The notes below the pieces were generated by a model. The model had not been told where the DNA came from, did no database searches, and saw only the letters and a program-made list of their open reading frames with translations. Positions 26,856-37,740 of a stretch of DNA of 59,520 nucleotides are shown here, piece after piece. Position 1 is the stretch's first letter. Each line of letters opens with the position of its first letter. The position numbers were made by a program, and so were the translations under genes. Source of the DNA: Pseudovibrio sp. JCM 19062 (GTDB taxonomy: Bacteria > Pseudomonadota > Alphaproteobacteria > Rhizobiales > Stappiaceae); NCBI GenBank assembly GCA_001310715.1, contig BAXV01000021.1, positions 1 through 59,520 on the forward strand, read 5' to 3'.

Positions 26856-27233
26856 TTAGTACCCCTGCGGCGGTTCAGAGTGTTCTTTTGGTTCTGCGAC
26901 ACGCATTTCCAGCAGGTCATCTGTTCCCAGCTCCTGATAGGTCCGGTACCCGAGGACCAGAAAGAATGTCAGAAACGAGAATGAGATCACGATTGCGGTC
27001 AACACCAATGCTTGCGGCAGTGGGTTCGCAGTCGCTTCCAAGGGAAAGTAGCTTTGCTCCGGAATGATTGGAGGCACATCACGTGTCAGCCGGCCTGCGG
27101 TGAAGATCAAGAGATTCACAGCATTCCCGAGTATAGCGATACCAAGCAGAATTCTTACCAGTTTGCGCGAGAGCAACAGGTAGATGGAACCGGCAAAAAG
27201 GATGCCGATTAAAACAGCGAAAAGTGTTTCCAT
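26856..27233 (-). CDS. mnhC: Mrp Na+/H+ antiporter subunit C
   Basis: MnhC/MrpC, homologous to NuoK, 125 residues, unbroken. It has three membrane helices: LFAVLIGILFAGSIYLLL, IAILGNAVNLLIFTAGRL and QALVLTAIVISFSFLTFFLV, with the conserved DPLPQALVLTAIVI-type motif (here NPLPQALVLTAIVI). The hydrophilic tail EPKEHSEPPQGY is typical. The start coincides with the mnhB stop. Confidence 0.93.
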   Translation of the reverse strand: METLFAVLIGILFAGSIYLLLSRKLVRILLGIAILGNAVNLLIFTAGRLTRDVPPIIPEQSYFPLEATANPLPQALVLTAIVISFSFLTFFLVLGYRTYQELGTDDLLEMRVAEPKEHSEPPQGY

Positions 27234-27650
27234 TAGTCGGCCCTTTCTTCCAGCGAAAGTGCGATAGAAGAAATTGCACCTACCACAACCAGATAAACCC
27301 CAATGTCAAAGAAAAGCGGCGTTGAAAGATCAACCACAGTGCCCAGGAAGGGAAGTTCCAACCACTGGCTCGTCATTGCAGGCTGCCTGTAAAAAAATGC
27401 TTGGAAGCACCGACAAGACGGCAAGGATCAAGCCTGACGCGGCGATGGATATGGGATGGTACTTCATTGCCCGGCGCACGGCAGACACCCCGCAAGCAAT
27501 ACCGTAGATCGCAAACGCTGACACGGCGATCAGGCCGCCGATGAAGCCACCCCCCGGTTCATTGTGCCCGCGCAGCAGGACGAAGACGGAAAAGAGCATC
27601 ATCAGCGCGGAGAGATACGGAGCGACCGTTCTGAATATGAGTGTATTCAT
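27233..27650 (-). CDS. mnhB: Mrp Na+/H+ antiporter subunit B
   Basis: MnhB/MrpB subunit, about 139 residues. It begins [20 protein letters not shown] and contains the family signature [21 protein letters not shown] break near 27395 interrupts the reading; the remainder is [37 protein letters not shown] and EERAD. Separate from mnhA, so this is a group-1 Mrp operon with seven genes, unlike the rhizobial pha operons in which A and B are fused. It overlaps mnhA and mnhC by one base each. Confidence 0.91.
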
Positions 27651-29997
27651 TAGCGATTATTCTCCGACTTCGAGTTTCCCTCTGATTTAGGTCGCACCCT
27701 GATAAGTGCAAGCACCGCGAGGCCTGTTACCATCACAACGGCGATCTCACCGATGGTATCAAAGCCGCGGAAATCAACGAGAATAACGTTCACGATGTTT
27801 CGGCCATGGGCGATTGTCCGACTGTACTGAGTAAAGAACTCGGAGATTGTCGGATCAAACGGCAACTGGACAATAGACATGAGCAACATGCTGATGCCCG
27901 CACCGCACAACACTGCCAGACTGAGATCAAAGAGCTTGGCTCGGGACGAGCGCGCATCAGTCGGTTTGAGGTTCAGACGGGTCATGACCAGTGCAAGGAT
28001 GACCACCGAGAGGGTTTCAACCATAAACTGGGTGAATGATAGATCCGGTGCGCCGAACAACAGGAAGATCAGCGCCACTGCGAAGCCCTGAATACCGAGC
28101 AGGACAATCGCGGTTACACGGTAGCGTGCGGTCACAACGGCGTAGACACCGATTGCAGCGATTGCTGCGATGAACCACTCATACACATACAGGCTTCCGA
28201 ACCCTTCCAGTTTGGGCCAGTTTCCGGTGAGGATCATTGGTACATACAACACGAGTGCAATCACGACGAAGGTCGCACGCATGTAGCGGACCATGCTGCC
28301 GGTCTGGATGGTATTGGACAGGGTACCTGCGAAACGGACAATGCCTTCAACAACCTGATCAAACCCCTTATCCGGCCCCCAACCAATGGTGCGCAAGATT
28401 TCTGCAACAATGAGACGCAGCTTGTCCAGATACATGAAGATGATGATACCGAGGGCGACTGTCACCATGGACAGGTAAAGCGCCGGAGACAGGTATGTGG
28501 GGAACAGATGCAGCTCTTCATCAAACGGAGCGCCCAGAACTGCGGAGGTCATAGGCGACAGGATCTGATGTCCGACAGAGACGATAAACCCACCAGTCAC
28601 CACCCCCAGAACGGCAAGCGTGATTGATCCGGCATACAGCAGGATCGATCCTTCATGAGCCGCTTTCGGAGTTTTCACTTTGGACCCGAAGAACGGCTTG
28701 ATGGCAACGGTTGCTGCCAGAGCAAACATCATGGCATTTCCAAGCAAGGCAAAACCCGTCCAAAGACCACCATTCATGACGTGCCAGGTTCCATCATAAA
28801 GAACCTCTTTTGCAACAAAGCCGATGAGAGGTGGCAGGCCTGCCATGGATAGCGCTGCGAGCACTGCGGCGATGCCGGTGATCGGCATGAGTGAGAACAA
28901 GCCCCCTACCCTGTTCAGGTCGCGGGTACCCGCTTCGTGGTCGACGGTTCCGACCACCATAAACAGTGAGCCCTTAAAGAGTGAGTGGGCAAACAGGTAG
29001 ATAACGGCGCCCTGAATGGCAATTGGATCGGATGTACCCGTTAGCATTACCAGCAAGCCCAATGAGGCCACCGTTGTGTAGGCGAGAACCAGTTTCAGGT
29101 CCGTCTGGCGAATACCGAGGATAGTTCCGACAAGCAAGGTGATGCCGCCGAAGATCGGAAGGACGGTCATCCAGAGCTCTGTTCCGCCAAGAGCCGGTTG
29201 CATGCGCATAAGCAAGTAAACGCCGGCTTTCACCATGGTAGCAGAGTGCAGGTATGCGGAGACCGGTGTTGGGGCTTCCATGGCATTTGGAAGCCAGAAA
29301 TGGAACGGGAACTGAGCGGACTTGGTGAAGGCGCCGAGGATAACAAGAATGAAGATCGCGGTGTAATACGGGCTTTCGCGCAGGATATCGCCGGAGTTGA
29401 GCAACTCACTCATCTCGAAGCTACCACCCTGATATCCGGCAAGGATGAGACCAGCCATCAGCGCCAGACCACCGCCACCAGTCACAACAAGCGCCTGCAC
29501 GGCAGCGCGGCGCGAAGCACGGCGCAGGTGGTCAAAGCCGATAAGCAGGAAAGACGTGATTGACGTCAGTTCCCAATAAACGAAGAGTGTGATGATGTTA
29601 TCTGCAAGAACAACACCGAGCATGGCGCCCATAAACAGGAACAGGTAGGACAGGAACTGCCCCAGGTTCTGGTGGCCTTTCAGGTAGCCGCCTGAGTAAA
29701 GCGTTATTAGCGTTCCGATTCCTGAAATCAGGAGCGCAAATACGACAGACAGGCCATCCAGATAGATTGAGAAATTGACATTAAAAGTGGGGACCCACTC
29801 CAGACTGGCTCGATAGGTCTGCCCTGCGGCAATACCCGGCACGAATGAGAGAAACTGCAAGAAAGCCAATGCGGGAATGATGCAAGAAGCCATGACGCAT
29901 TGTGTTTCAGAGTCTTTGCCAGAATAGGACTAAGCGCAGCGGCAACAAACGGGCCCAATAACGCCCAGAACGTTGCCTCGACACCGAATAAAGGCAT
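27650..29997 (-). CDS. mnhA: Mrp Na+/H+ antiporter subunit A
   Basis: MnhA/MrpA, the large NuoL-like subunit, about 780 residues. The first codons are [20 protein letters not shown] at 29997; an indel near 29893 separates them from the rest. Core motifs are [20 protein letters not shown] with [56 protein letters not shown] with [12 protein letters not shown], and [20 protein letters not shown]. The C-terminus carries the DUF4040/MrpB-like segment [20 protein letters not shown] and [20 protein letters not shown]. First gene of the operon, divergent from msrB across 256 bp that must contain the promoter. Confidence 0.93.
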
Positions 29998-30253
29998 ATA
30001 GCACTCCGTAAATTATTAGTGTGGTTGAACCTTAGTTCGAGTCGAATTTGCCAAACACGCTCCCCCGACCACTCTCAAGACATAATCTGCCTACCCATCC
30101 GGGGCAAGTTCATCACATTCTAGTTTTGTCAGGTTTCAAAAAAACTCCGACCTCACCTATTTGTAGTTTGCCATTTAGACATCTGCGGTTGTTTATGTCT
30201 TGGTAAACTTAACATGGCCCTACCATTGAACGCGTTGAATAAGGATTTCAATC

Positions 30254-30664
30254 ATGTTGAACAAAAAAATCACCCAAGGACATGACCGAGGCGGACTGGC
30301 GGGAGCAACTGACCCCTGAGCAATATCGTATCCTTCGTGAAAAAGGTACGGAACGTTCGTTTACCGGCCCTTATTGGAACACCTTTGAAACCGGCACCTA
30401 TAGCTGCACGGCATGTGGTTCTAAGTTGTTCAAATCAGACACTAAATTCGATGCAGGGTGTGGCTGGCCGAGCTTTTTTTTGAACCAGTTGCACCAGACG
30501 TTGTCACGGAGCACAGCGACACCACGCTTGGCATGCTGCGTACAGAGATATGTTGTGCAAATTGTGGTGGCCATCTTGGACACGTTTTCCCTGACGGTCC
30601 ACCGCCAACAGGACTTCGCTACTGCATGAATGGTACTTCGATGACATTCACGCCGGACAAGTAG
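30254..30664 (+). CDS. msrB: Peptide-methionine (R)-S-oxide reductase
   Basis: MsrB repairs oxidised methionine in proteins. From ATG 30254 the frame shifts in the A7 run, then reads [20 protein letters not shown] and [16 protein letters not shown]. Zinc is held by CTACG and [15 protein letters not shown] is the conserved core, after which one base is missing near 30480 (T7 run) before [17 protein letters not shown]. The catalytic cysteine is in GLRYCMNG. About 137 residues, the size of the free-standing enzyme. Probably cytoplasmic: no signal peptide. Confidence 0.91.
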
Positions 30665-30960
30665 TTTTATTTGTCGCTAATCTTAAGTGTTATGGCGATG
30701 GATAAGAGCGACGATTTGAAGCTGTGGAAGAAGAACTCAAACTACACTGAAACAATATTATCAGCTCCTCTCGGAAGACGTATGAGCATGAAATTTTTCG
30801 GTGTAAAAAGCTTGGGACTCAAAATTATACCTTCGGCAGTACACACATCTTCTGAGGGATAAGGTTTAATCGGGAACTGGCTTTATGTCAGTTCTCGCAT
30901 AAAATGCCGAACCAACAGGCTACAGTTTCAAAATCATTACAGCAAACACAGTCAGGTATA

Positions 30961-33055
30961 ATGAAAAAAAACCAGTTCCACCTCGCGCTCAAATGCGCAC
31001 TCATGAGACCAGTCACCACGGTTTTACACGCAACGAGCCTTATGCCTGGCTGCGTGCTGACAACTGGCAAGAGGTTATGCGGGATCCGGGGCTGCTTGAT
31101 TCTGAGATCCGCTCATATCTGGAAGCTGAAAATGCTTACACAACAAGCGAGATGGCTGAGACTGAAGAGCTGCAAAGCACGCTTTTTGCGGAGATGAAAG
31201 GGCGCATCAAGGAAGATGACAGCTCCGTCCCTGCTCCTGATGGGGACTATGCCTACGCTACCAAGTTTGTTGAAGGCGGACAGCACCCGAAATTTGTCCG
31301 CAGCAAGCGCGATGGCAGTGATCCTGTGGTTCTGGTTGATGGCGATCTTGAAGCGGAGGCAAAGCCTTCTTCAAGTTTGGTGGCGCCTCCCACAGCGACG
31401 ATCACAAATATCTTGCCTGGGCCTATGATGACAAAGGCTCCGAATATTACACACTCAAAGTCCGGGAGACTGCGACCGGCAAGGATCTGGAAGACAGCAT
31501 TCCGGATACCGGCGCTGAAGGAGTGTGGTCCAGTGACGGTCAATATCTTTTTTTATGTTCAGGTGGATGAAAATCATCGCCCGTCCAAGCTGTTCCGCCA
31601 TAAGCTTGGGACGCCTGTGTCAGAAGATGCTCTGGTCTATGAAGAAGAAGATACCAGCTTCTTTGTTGGTCTGGGCAGAACCCAGTCAGGCCGCTTCATC
31701 TGCATTGGGTCTGGCGATCATGAAACAACCGAGGTTTGGCTCATTCCTGCCGATGAACCTTTGGCAAAACCTGTCCTTGTGGCGAAACGGGAAACCGGCG
31801 TTGAATACACCGTTGAAGACAATGGTGACCGGCTGCTGATTTTGACCAATGCAGGCGCTGCTGAAGACTTCAAAATCATCAGCGTGCCGCTGGTTGCTCA
31901 GCTGGCGATGCCGGGAAAATCCCACTGGGTTGATCTGATCCCCCATAAGCCAGGCCGGTTGATCCTGTCTCACGACGTTTACAAGGATTATATGGTGTGG
32001 CTGGAGCGTGTTGACGGATTGCCGCGCATTGTGGTGCACCGTTTCATCGACGGCATATCGTATAGCATCAAGTTTGATGAAGAAGCCTACAGCCTTGGGC
32101 TTGCGGGCAGTTTTGAGTACAACACCACCACGATCCGCTTCAGCTACTCTTCCATGACGACGCCAAGCGAGGTCTACGACTACGACCTTGCAACACGTGA
32201 GCGTGTGCTGCGCAAGCGACAGGAGGTTCCCTCTGGCCATGATGCTTCAGAGTACATTACCCGTCGTTTGATGGCACCTTCGCAAGACGGCGCGCTGGTT
32301 CCGATTACGTTGCTGTACAAGCGATCCACAGTGCTGGATGGAACTGCGCCGTGTCTGCTCTATGGCTATGGCTCCTATGGCATTTCCATTCCGGCCAGCT
32401 TCTCAACCAATGCACTGTCCTTGGTGGATCGTGGTTTTGTTTATGCAATCGCTCATATCCGCGGTGGCAAGGACAAGGGCTATGCGTGGTACAAAAACGG
32501 TCGCCGGGAGTTTAAGAAAAACACTTTCCACGACTTCATCGCTTCGGCAAAGTTCCTTGCAAACGAGGCTTCACTGCCCACGACAGGATCGTCGCACATG
32601 GTGGGTCTGCCGGTGGCATGCTGATGGGTGCGTGCGCCAATATGGCTCCTGAAGCCTTTGCCGCGATGATTGCAGAAGTGCCATTTGTGGATGTGTTGAC
32701 CACGATGCTGGACGATAGCCTACCGCTGACACCGATTGAATGGCCGGAATGGGGTGACCCTATCCGTGATAAGAACGCTTATGGTTACATTGCTTCTTAT
32801 TCCCCCATCGACAATGTCGAAGCTAAAGCCTACCCAGCCATCTTCGCGCTCGGCGGTCTAACTGATCCACGGGTGACCTACTGGGAGCCTGCCAAGTGGG
32901 TTGCCACGCTGCGCGAGAAGAAGACAAATGACAGCCTTGTTATGCTCCGAACCAACATGGATGCAGGCCATGGCGGCGCTTCAGGAAGATTTGATCGACT
33001 GAAAGAGGTGGCATTGGTCTATGCCTTTGCCTTGAAACAGACTGGCAAAGCATGA
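30961..33055 (+). CDS. ptrB: Oligopeptidase B (S9A prolyl oligopeptidase family)
   Basis: Cytoplasmic serine peptidase cleaving short peptides after basic residues. The start at 30961 leads through an A8 run with a lost base to MRTHETSHHGFTRNEPYAWL. The beta-propeller covers the first 400 residues; two compensating breaks (about 31365 and 31548) garble the part that should read GKAFFKFGGASHSDDHKYLA. The catalytic domain has LLYGYGSYGISIPASF and AHIRGGKDKGYAWY; after a break near 32590 comes HGGSAGGMLMGA with the nucleophile serine. The aspartate is in GGLTDPRVTYWEPAKW and the histidine in MDAGHGGASGRFD. About 698 residues. A strong terminator follows. Confidence 0.91.
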
Positions 33056-33075
33056 CGTAACCCATTGAAGATTAT

Positions 33076-33103
33076 AAAGGCGCCTTTTCGGGGCGCCTTT
33101 TTC
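33076..33103 (+). terminator. Intrinsic terminator after oligopeptidase B
   Basis: AAAGGCGCC / GGCGCCTTT stem around TTTTCGG, followed by TTCT. It lies about 20 bases after the stop. Confidence 0.9.
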
Positions 33104-33268
33104 TAATAAAGACACCTGTAAGTTTACCTTAAGCTTGTTCTTAGTTCGAACAGCTTCATTAAATTTGCAAGAACCATCAGAGGGCTACGATTTTCCAGTC
33201 AAACGGGCGCTAGGCGCGTTTCTGACAGTCTAAGTTAACAACAAAAACAAAGAAGTCTGGAAAATCCT

Positions 33269-33634
33269 GTGCGTACGCTTCTCATCACCCTGTTCCTACT
33301 CGCAATCGTTCCTGGCTATTCAGTTGCTCAAGTCAATAATCAGGAATATCCGTTTAACTCCCTGCTTCCAAATGACCTCCGCTCACCACCGATGATCAGG
33401 GGAACCCAGTACGACTGTCAGGTCAGGGTGAGAGAAGATGGGGCCGAGAATGTTTATCAAGCATTTGTAGGCGGGTCTTTTAGTGACCCGGTCCGCAACA
33501 TCTCCAGTGTCGCTTGCTTTCAGACGGCACAGATGTGCGATGCTTATCTGAATTTCATGCGGGGGTATTTGACGACGACGCGCACTGCAAGCTGCCAGCA
33601 CGGTTACTACGACGGGCCGCTTAGCCGGTTCTAG
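33269..33634 (+). CDS. Small secreted cysteine protein, tandem family member 1
   Basis: Protein of 121 residues (start GTG, 33269) with a Sec signal peptide (TLLITLFLLAIVPGYSVAQ) and a mature part of about 100 residues. It shares with the next gene VNN-x-x-YPFN-x-LLPNDLRS, QYDC, ENVYQAFV, FSDP-x-RN, SSVACF, AYLNFMRGYL and ASCQHGYY. Four cysteines (QYDC, VACF, MCDAY, SCQH) are conserved in all three tandem paralogues, suggesting two disulfides. I recognise no known domain. It has its own terminator. Confidence 0.72.
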   Translation: MRTLLITLFLLAIVPGYSVAQVNNQEYPFNSLLPNDLRSPPMIRGTQYDCQVRVREDGAENVYQAFVGGSFSDPVRNISSVACFQTAQMCDAYLNFMRGYLTTTRTASCQHGYYDGPLSRF

Positions 33635-33694
33635 CAGGTAGCGCTGACGGAGAGACTGTGAAACTTTGAAAGTGTTGGATATACGAAGACACGA

Positions 33695-33722
33695 AAGGCG
33701 TCTCAATGGAGGCGCCTTTTTT
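33695..33722 (+). terminator. Intrinsic terminator after secreted protein 1
   Basis: AAGGCG-T-CTC / GAG-G-CGCCTT stem with an AATG loop and a run of six T. It separates the first and second paralogues into different transcription units. Confidence 0.87.
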
Positions 33723-33835
33723 GCGCGCTAGCTAGCGTTGCTGAGATTTGACGTATTCAGTCATCGCAAATTCGTTAACCTTAAAAACAAGCGAAATATC
33801 GCCTTTATATGTTCTAAAACCATTCATGACTCATA

Positions 33836-34243
33836 ATGAAGTCAAGCAAACACAATGACAAGGGAGCGAACTCTTGCGTTTTTTTGGTTGTCTTTATCGT
33901 CACGCTTTTCTTGTCTGCGGGTTCGGCATCCGCACAGGTCAATAACAAGCTCTACCCGTTTAATTACCTGCTTCCTAACGATTTACGGTCGGCTCCGCGG
34001 ATCTATGGATCCCAGTATGACTGCCGGATCAGAGTGAAGGAAGATGGACCCGAAAATGTCTATCAGGCCTTTGTGAATGGGTACTTTAGCGATCCAAGCC
34101 GCAACGTTTCCAGTGTCGCCTGCTTCCGGACTATGGAGAAGTGCCAAGCTTACCTGAATTTCATGCGCGGGTATCTGGAGCTCACACGTAGTGCCAGTTG
34201 TCAGCATGGCTATTACAAAGGGCTGTTCGGCAGGCTTTGGTAA
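33836..34243 (+). CDS. Small secreted cysteine protein, tandem family member 2
   Basis: Protein of 135 residues with a signal peptide ending FLSAGSASAQ; the first 14 residues are a basic extension (MKSSKHNDKGANS). The mature part is very similar to member 1: VNNKLYPFNYLLPNDLRSAP, QYDCRIRVKEDGPENVYQAF, NVSSVACFRTMEKCQAYLNF, MRGYLELTRSASCQHGYY. The same four cysteines are present. No break seen. The close likeness of two adjacent genes indicates a rather recent tandem duplication. Function unknown. Confidence 0.73.
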   Translation: MKSSKHNDKGANSCVFLVVFIVTLFLSAGSASAQVNNKLYPFNYLLPNDLRSAPRIYGSQYDCRIRVKEDGPENVYQAFVNGYFSDPSRNVSSVACFRTMEKCQAYLNFMRGYLELTRSASCQHGYYKGLFGRLW

Positions 34244-34287
34244 AACATTGACAGAAGAGGCTATTAAGGCCCGAAGGTGTTGAATAA

Positions 34288-34703
34288 ATGAAGATAATTG
34301 CCCCTATCGCCAGCCTTGCAGCGGCATCGCTTTTTCTAGGCAGCTGTAGCCAACCACCAAGCACGAACTATCTGGAGCGCCAGCTATTCCCCGCAATGAT
34401 CCGATCATCCCTCGGGTAAGAGGCACCCAGTATGATTGCAACATTGCGGCAGCAGAATACGGCGCTGCCAACGTGTGGCAGGCGAATGTGGGCGGGCGTG
34501 TGTTAAGCAATAACCGGCCTTACAACGTTGCGACGGAGGCTTGCTTTACAACTCAAAACGAGTGTGAAACCTTCCTCTACCTCATGAACGGCAGACTTGA
34601 ACAGATCATCACATCCCGTTGCCAGTTCGGGTATCAAACCAATTTCCTCAACAGGCTCTTTGGATTGCAACACACAGGCCCTGAGCAGAAAACTCAAGCA
34701 TGA
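34288..34703 (+). CDS. Lipoprotein paralogue, tandem family member 3
   Basis: Third, more diverged member. It starts MKIIAPIASLAAASLFLGSC, a lipoprotein signal with the lipobox LGSC, so this copy is membrane-anchored rather than free. A base is missing near 34382; then IPRVRGTQYDCNIAAAEYGA, ANVWQANVGGRVLSNNRPYN, ATEACFTTQNECETFLYLMN and SRCQFGYQTNFLNRLFGL align with members 1 and 2, including the four cysteines. It lies 44 bp after member 2, so the two may be cotranscribed. Function unknown. Confidence 0.68.
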
Positions 34704-34724
34704 TGGGCTGACAGCGGGTGACAC

Positions 34725-34749
34725 AAAAAGGCGGCCTATGGCCGCCTTA
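34725..34749. terminator. Bidirectional terminator between lipoprotein and sodB
   Basis: AAGGCGGCC / GGCCGCCTT with a TAT loop; AAAAA on the left gives a T run on the minus strand, so it is best suited to sodB, but can stop the plus-strand genes as well. Confidence 0.85.
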
Positions 34750-34769
34750 ATCATAACATGTCGTTGGAA

Positions 34770-35368
34770 TTAAACAGCTTTAGAGTACAGCTCTTCAACG
34801 TATTCCCAGTTGATCAGGTTATCAACGAATGCTTCCAGGTACTTAGGACGCGCGTTGCGGTAATCGATGTAGTAGGAGTGTTCCCAAACATCGCAGCCCA
34901 GAATTGGGGTTGCGCCGTGTACGATCGGGTTTTCACCATTAGGTGTTTTCATAACAACCAGCTTGCCGTCTTTCAAAGCCAGCCATGCCCAACCGGAACC
35001 GAACTGGGTTAGACCGGCGTTGATGAAGTCAGCGCGGAACTTGTCGAAGCCACCCAGGTCTTCGTCAACTTTCTTTGCAAGACGCCCGGCAGAGAAGAAC
35101 CGCCACCATTCGGCTTCATCCACTTCCAGAAGTGCAGGTGGTTGAGGTGCTGGCCAGCGTTGTTGAACAGGCCAGCATTGGTGCCGTAGCTTTCCTTGAC
35201 GATCTCTTCAAGGCTTTTGCCTTCAAGGCCTGAACCTTCGAGCAGCTTGTTACCGTTGGTGACATAAGCCTGATGGTGCTTGTCGTGGTGGAACTCGAGG
35301 GTTTCAGCAGACATATAAGGGGCCAGAGCGTCGTATGCGTATGGCAGGTCTTCAAGAGCAAAAGACAT
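34770..35368 (-). CDS. sodB: Superoxide dismutase, iron type
   Basis: Fe/Mn-family superoxide dismutase, 200 residues. The start at 35368 is preceded by GGAGG and reads MSFALEDLPYAYDALAPYM. Metal ligands: histidine in TLEFHHDKHHQAYV, histidine in QHLNHLHFWKWM, and aspartate and histidine in CDVWEHSYYIDYRN. A break near 35093 splits SGAGRLAKKVDEDLGG from the first half. The FWKWMKPNGGG and GSGWAWLALKDGKL patterns favour the iron form. No signal peptide, so cytoplasmic. Confidence 0.94.
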
Positions 35369-35603
35369 GGTATACCTCCATGGGAAAGGAAACTTTGGGC
35401 GCAGGCTCCCCAGTCTTTCAACCGACCAGCTCTGCAACTCATGGTGCAAAATAGTGATGTTTTTGCGTATGAGCAACGGGTCAGAAGCATAATTTGCAAA
35501 TATTTTCTTGTTTTTTTTAGAGGCATAACCTCTAGGTTTAGAAACGCAGAGGCTTTGGGACCAATAAAACGACTGTTTTCTGCGGGTTATAAGGAAACAA
35601 TCT

Positions 35604-36816
35604 GTGACAAATGCCTCAGAAAGACTCATGAAAACATCCACCAATCCTCAAAAAGACAGCCTTGCGTTGCGGTCTGCGGTGGGCGGTTGTCTTGCGATGG
35701 CTGCGATCATGGGTATTGGAAGATTTGCTTATACTCCGCTGCTCCCGTTTATGTTGCAGGAAGGCGTCCTGAATGAAGTTGATGCCGGATTTGTAGCTTC
35801 CTCCAATTACCTTGGTTATCTGATTGGCGCGCTGATGGCCGCCCGTGCTCCCCTGCCCGGTGGTCCCTATAAAGTTTTCATGGTGGCATTGATCGCCAGC
35901 ACGGTCGTCACCTTTCTTATGGCCTTTAACCTTGGCCTTTACTGGTATGTTATCATCCGGTTTCTGGCAGGTCTGGCGAGTGCCTATGCCTTTGTGTTGG
36001 TCGCGAACATCGTGATGCAACGACTGGCGGAAAAGCACAGCCTGCATCTCTTTCCGATCCACTTCACGGGGGTCGGCATCGGGATTGCGGGCTCTTCTCT
36101 TATGATTGAATGGTTGGGAGCGAGATTAAACACCTCCGCTGAGCTTTGGATCGCAGGCGGCGTCCTCAGCTTGCTCCTTACAATTTGTGTTCCGCTGCTG
36201 CTGCCGCCTCAAAACAAGATCCCTCTCAAAGCTGTACAGACATCCGCACCACCTGCAACACCCACCAAGCCGCTGAACCTGAGTGCGTGGCGGCTCATCG
36301 CTGCCTATGGCTGTTTCGGGTTTGGATACGTCATTACGGCTACATTCTTTGGCGCTTGGCGAACTCCACACCTGAGCTGGCTCCGATGAAATCCCTTGGC
36401 TGGCTGCTGGTGGGGCTTGCCGTAATTCCTTCGGTCTTCTTCTGGGAGAAGCTAGCCGTTCGTATCGGATATGGTCTTGCAATTGCAATCGCCTGCACAC
36501 TGGAAGCCATGGGTGTGGCACTCAGCGTTTTAGTGCCAACCGTTGCGGGCCTGTCCATGGCCTCAATCCTGCTCGGCGGAACCTTTGTCGGAATCACCTC
36601 GCTCGGCCTTATTGAGGCGCGGCGGATTGCTGGCTCCAACCTCGGCAGATTGTTGGTCTTATGACCGCCGCGTTCGGGGTTGGCCAGATGCTGGGGCCAA
36701 GTTTCGCCGGTTATCTGTATGAGTTCAACGGCGATTTCATGCTGGCGTCGCTCGTTGCAGCCGGGATGCTGGTCCTTGCAGCGCTGCTGACCCTTAAGCG
36801 CTTCATTGCGACATAA
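35604..36816 (+). CDS. YbfB/YjiJ-family MFS transporter
   Basis: Major facilitator of about 404 residues, 12 membrane helices. A GTG start at 35604 has AAGGAAAC upstream. Family hallmarks are AAIMGIGRFAYTPLLPFMLQ and DAGFVASSNYLGYLIGALMA, characteristic of the YbfB/YjiJ group. Two breaks: near 36360 after GYVITATFFGAW, continuing NSTPELAPMKSLGWLLVGLA, and near 36658, continuing MTAAFGVGQMLGPSFAGYLY. Substrate unknown. It is divergent from sodB. A palindromic terminator follows. Confidence 0.85.
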
Positions 36817-36840
36817 AAAGGGAGGCAGCTGCCCCCCTTT
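36817..36840. terminator. Bidirectional terminator between MFS gene and ilvE
   Basis: AAAGGGAGGCAG / CTGCCCCCCTTT forms a near-perfect palindrome between two convergent genes, one base after the MFS stop and about 30 bases after the aminotransferase stop. Confidence 0.8.
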
Positions 36841-36871
36841 AAAAACTTCAGAATGTTCAAAGCGCGCCTGA

Positions 36872-37740
36872 TTATGCAGGTACTTTTGCGTGGGCAAATT
36901 CCCAGTACAGCTCTCGTGCTTTCTTCGCGACCGGCCCGTGGTCCATTCTGTGATCATCCAGCTTATGAACCGGCAGAACCTTGCTGTAGTTGCCGGTTGA
37001 GAAAATCTCGTCCGCTTCCAGGAAGTCCTGATAGGTCAGTGTGGTCTCATGGACTTTGTAGCCAACACCTGTGAGCAGCTTGATGACGCGCTGGCGGGTA
37101 ATGCCATTGAGGAACGTGCCGTTCCAGAACGGAGTCAGAACCTCACCATCCTTGACCATGAAGATGTTGGCGGAAGTCAGCTCTGCACGTTGCCCAGTGC
37201 GTCCAGCATAAGTGCGTTGTCGAAACCACGTGACTTTGCTTCGCGGGAGGCGCGCGCATTGTTTGGATACAAGCACCCAGCTTTTGCATTGACGGGCATG
37301 TTCTCCATTGTTGGCCGGCGGAATGGAGACAGTGTCAGGCTGGTGGACGCGCCCTTTGGTGGCATTGGCGTTTCAAACAAACACATGCAGAACCGTGTTG
37401 ATTCTGGATCTGCGTCAATGATGGCCGGGCCGTCATGTTCTGCCCAGTACATGGGGCGGATGTAGACCGCTTCATCAGCCTCAAACTTCTCCATGCCTTC
37501 TGTGGCAAGCTCAACCATTTCTTCAAAGCGCATGGTTGGCTTCATGCCAAGGTTCACAGCAGAGCGGTTCAAACGCTCACAATGCAAATCTAGGTCAGGC
37601 ATAACGCCTTCAAACCCACGTGCCCCATCAAATACATTTGAACCCAACCAAAAAGAATGTGTACGTGGGCCGATCAGTGGTGGATTGCCCTCGTACCATT
37701 TGCCATCAACCCATGTGCGAGTCTTCGACATTTCGGCCAT
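36872..37740 (-). CDS. ilvE: Branched-chain amino acid aminotransferase (class IV)
   Basis: PLP-dependent class IV aminotransferase of about 290 residues for leucine, isoleucine and valine. The start at 37740 has GAGGAG upstream. Motifs: WVDGKWYEGNPPLIGPRTHS, SNVFDGARGFEG, AVYIRPMYWAEHDGPA and PVNAKAGCLYPNNARASREA with the likely PLP lysine, then RGFDNALMLDALGNV. One break near 37180; the rest reads ELTSANIFMVKDGEVLTPFW, LNGITRQRVIKLL and EIFSTGNYSKVLPVHKLDD. Close relatives may also accept D-amino acids. Confidence 0.88.

Noticed and set aside
30671..30862. 63-codon frame between msrB and oligopeptidase B
   Set aside because: No ribosome site and no recognisable sequence; the 296-bp gap is more likely just the promoter region.
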